From: Cognatundibacterium curvum
Lineage (GTDB): Bacteria; Pseudomonadota; Gammaproteobacteria; Burkholderiales; Burkholderiaceae_D
NCBI RefSeq assembly: GCF_014284235.1
Contig: NZ_JACOGD010000007.1
Location: forward strand, 124,001 to 188,000
Length of the DNA: 64,000 nucleotides
Reading direction: 5' to 3'
Below, piece after piece: positions 62,624 through 64,000 of the stretch (within the stretch, counting starts at the first letter, position 1; the number at the start of each line of letters is the position of its first letter). The notes under the pieces were generated by a model. It was not told where the DNA came from and searched no databases. It saw only the letters and a program-made list of their open reading frames with translations. The position numbers and the translations under genes were made by a program.

Positions 62624-63358
62624 TTAATGATTGCTGACCCGCTCTTCGATCACGCGCGGGCTGTCGCCGGTTGCGATACTGAAGAAGATATCGGCCAGCA
62701 TTTCGCGTCGCGTGACTTCACGCGCAATGATCTCTTTTAACTTATGCCCGACCGGCAGAAAAAACAGATTGGCCAGTCCGACACCATAAATCGTCGCGAC
62801 AAAAGCGACCGCAATGCCACCACCCAGCCGCGCCGGATCGGACAGATTTTCCATCACATGAATCAAGCCCAGCACCGCGCCCAGGATACCTATAGTCGGT
62901 GAATAGCCACCGGCGGAATCCCAGATGCGTGCTGCCTGGCGCTGTTCCATCTCATACAGGGAAATATCGACATCCAGAATTTCTTTCAGGCGCACCGGGT
63001 CGACACCATCGATCACCAGGCGCAAGCCCTTATTGATAAAAGCGTCGTCTGAATTACTCATATAACGCTCCAGACTCAGAAAGCCTTCACGGCGCGCGAT
63101 CAGACTCCAGTTCAAGGCATCCTGAATATTTTTACGACTGGTATCCGGTGGTTCACTGATCACCCAGCGCAGCATGCGCAAGCCGCGCCTGAAGGTCGTC
63201 ATCCGGCTTTGCAACAGCACGGCACCCAGAGTGCCGACGAAGACAATGACAAATGCCGATGGCTGCAGCAGAGAAGATAACTTCCCACCTTCCATCAGCT
63301 GGCCAGCTCCTATCCCGACCATCACCAGGATAATTCCCGCTACGCTAGCCCAGTCCAC
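62624..63358 (-). CDS. motC: flagellar motor stator protein MotC (MotA-like)
   Basis: Ion-channel half of the stator, 244 residues with four membrane helices (about 3-20, 33-50, 150-170 and 180-203). Family segments are 'DWASVAGIILVMVGIGAGQL', 'PSAFVIVFVGTLGAVLLQSR', the conserved prolines in 'GGYSPTIGILGAVLGLI', and 'GGIAVAFVATIYGVGLANLF'. Its start overlaps the end of fliA by 19 bases, which indicates coupled translation. Confidence 0.9.
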   Translation of the reverse strand: MDWASVAGIILVMVGIGAGQLMEGGKLSSLLQPSAFVIVFVGTLGAVLLQSRMTTFRRGLRMLRWVISEPPDTSRKNIQDALNWSLIARREGFLSLERYMSNSDDAFINKGLRLVIDGVDPVRLKEILDVDISLYEMEQRQAARIWDSAGGYSPTIGILGAVLGLIHVMENLSDPARLGGGIAVAFVATIYGVGLANLFFLPVGHKLKEIIAREVTRREMLADIFFSIATGDSPRVIEERVSNH

Positions 63359-64000
63359 GCCTTCTCCCTCAGATAAGCACGCAGACGTGCGACCGCCTGA
63401 CTATGCAATTGCGAGACACGGGATTCTGATACCCCCATGACCGCGCCGATTTCCTTCAGATTCAGTTCCTGCTCGTAGTACAAACCCATGAGCAGTTTTT
63501 CACGCTCGGGCAGACTGTCAATCGCACCGATCACCGCATCGCGGAAGTCATCGTTCAGCAAATCCTGCAAAGGATCACCGGAACTGTCCGAGCAATAATG
63601 ATCAAGGAAATGTTCCTTGGTTTCGGAGTCGTGAAAATCTTCGTAGTACACCAGTTGATGACCGCCGCTGTCACCCAGCACATCCTGATATTCGGACAGA
63701 CTGAGTTTGAGCGATTTCGCGACTTCGGTTTCGGTCGGCGGCCGCCCCAGCTTTTGCTGCAGCGAGCTCATCGCGCTTTCGATTTTGCGCATATTCTGGC
63801 GCACCCCACGCGGCAGCCAGTCGGTATTGCGCAATTCGTCCAGCATGGCACCGCGTATGCGTTGCACGGCATAGGTTTCGAATTGCGCGCCATGGGTGTC
63901 TTCGTAGCGGTTGACCGCATCCAGCAAGCCTATCATGCCGGCCTGCACCAGATCATCCACTTCCACACTCGGCGGCAGGCGTGCCTTTAACTGGTAAGCG
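63340..64000 (-). CDS. fliA: flagellar sigma factor sigma-28 FliA, partial (N-terminus beyond right edge)
   Basis: The open frame runs past the right edge: before the GTG at 63966 it continues in frame as AYQLKARLPPSV, so that codon is internal. Visible are sigma region 2 ('VEVDDLVQAGMIGLLDAVNR', 'GAQFETYAVQRIRGAMLDEL' then RNTDWLPRGVRQ), region 3 (about 'KLGRPPTETEVAKSLKLSL') and region 4 with the helix-turn-helix 'LKEIGAVMGVSESRVSQLHS'. It should read the promoters found before flgM and flgK. About 219 C-terminal codons are present, roughly nine tenths of the protein. Confidence 0.95.
   Translation of the reverse strand, partial: AYQLKARLPPSVEVDDLVQAGMIGLLDAVNRYEDTHGAQFETYAVQRIRGAMLDELRNTDWLPRGVRQNMRKIESAMSSLQQKLGRPPTETEVAKSLKLSLSEYQDVLGDSGGHQLVYYEDFHDSETKEHFLDHYCSDSSGDPLQDLLNDDFRDAVIGAIDSLPEREKLLMGLYYEQELNLKEIGAVMGVSESRVSQLHSQAVARLRAYLREKAWTGLA

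Noticed and set aside
63340..63966. complete fliA starting at GTG 63966
   Set aside because: The frame continues upstream to the window edge with conserved sigma region 2 sequence, so this codon is internal.
63598..63990. 130-codon frame antisense to fliA
   Set aside because: fliA is clear on the minus strand and continues past the edge.

Overview
The window is one continuous piece of a betaproteobacterial chromosome. The full isc operon, the flgBCDEFGHIJKL / flgAMN arrangement, a MotC/MotD-type stator behind fliA, an SDR-type threonine dehydrogenase and the protein texture all point to Burkholderiales, most likely family Oxalobacteraceae (Undibacterium-, Herbaspirillum- or Janthinobacterium-like). 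That placement is an inference from gene content; no rRNA or other marker is present. I saw no rRNA, tRNA, CRISPR array, prophage or IS transposase.

Layout. 1-8.3 kb: a PhzF-like gene cut by the window edge, a GNAT acetyltransferase, small hypotheticals, an EamA exporter, threonine synthase (thrC), then a three-gene unit for a formate-dehydrogenase-like molybdoenzyme with FdhD. 8.3-13.0 kb: an XRE-cupin regulator divergent from kbl, an SDR threonine 3-dehydrogenase and sdaA, which together form a threonine/glycine/serine degradation block. 13.1-16.1 kb: a secreted protein that looks like a degenerate prolyl oligopeptidase, and two small unknown exported proteins. 16.2-19.6 kb: an Lrp-type regulator divergent from a saccharopine-dehydrogenase-fold enzyme and an ALDH7-like dehydrogenase, probably lysine catabolism through aminoadipate semialdehyde. 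20.0-25.6 kb: iscR-iscS-iscU-iscA-hscB-hscA-fdx with an IscR-like site in the promoter. 25.6-30.4 kb: a palindromic repeat, a sensor histidine kinase, thyA-folA, and a DUF4337 gene with a MipA/OmpV gene. 30.6-38.8 kb: a large basic amino-acid decarboxylase, a 270-bp hairpin-rich inverted-repeat element, a PilZ protein, dcd, an exonuclease/DUF1653/XdhC unit and an MFS exporter. 38.9-42.6 kb: an OPT transporter behind a short leader ORF, a small unknown gene, and a SCO1-like copper protein.

The most unusual locus is at 42.66-48.43 kb. A single open frame of about 1,920 codons encodes a lipoprotein that joins, in order, a galactose-oxidase-like copper-radical oxidase (all five expected cofactor residues are visible), a PKD domain, a YVTN-type beta-propeller, a two-heme cytochrome c domain (two CxxCH motifs) and three PA14 domains. 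The SCO-family gene lies directly downstream on the same strand and could supply copper. I propose an envelope-anchored oxidase whose substrate electrons may go to its own cytochrome module instead of, or as well as, to O2.

48.9-64.0 kb is flagellar. flgB to flgL run leftwards and flgA, flgM and flgN run rightwards. An exact sigma-28 promoter match precedes flgM and a near match precedes flgK. On the minus strand a fliA-motC-motD unit enters from the right edge. FlgK is unusually long, with repeated modules in its central region.
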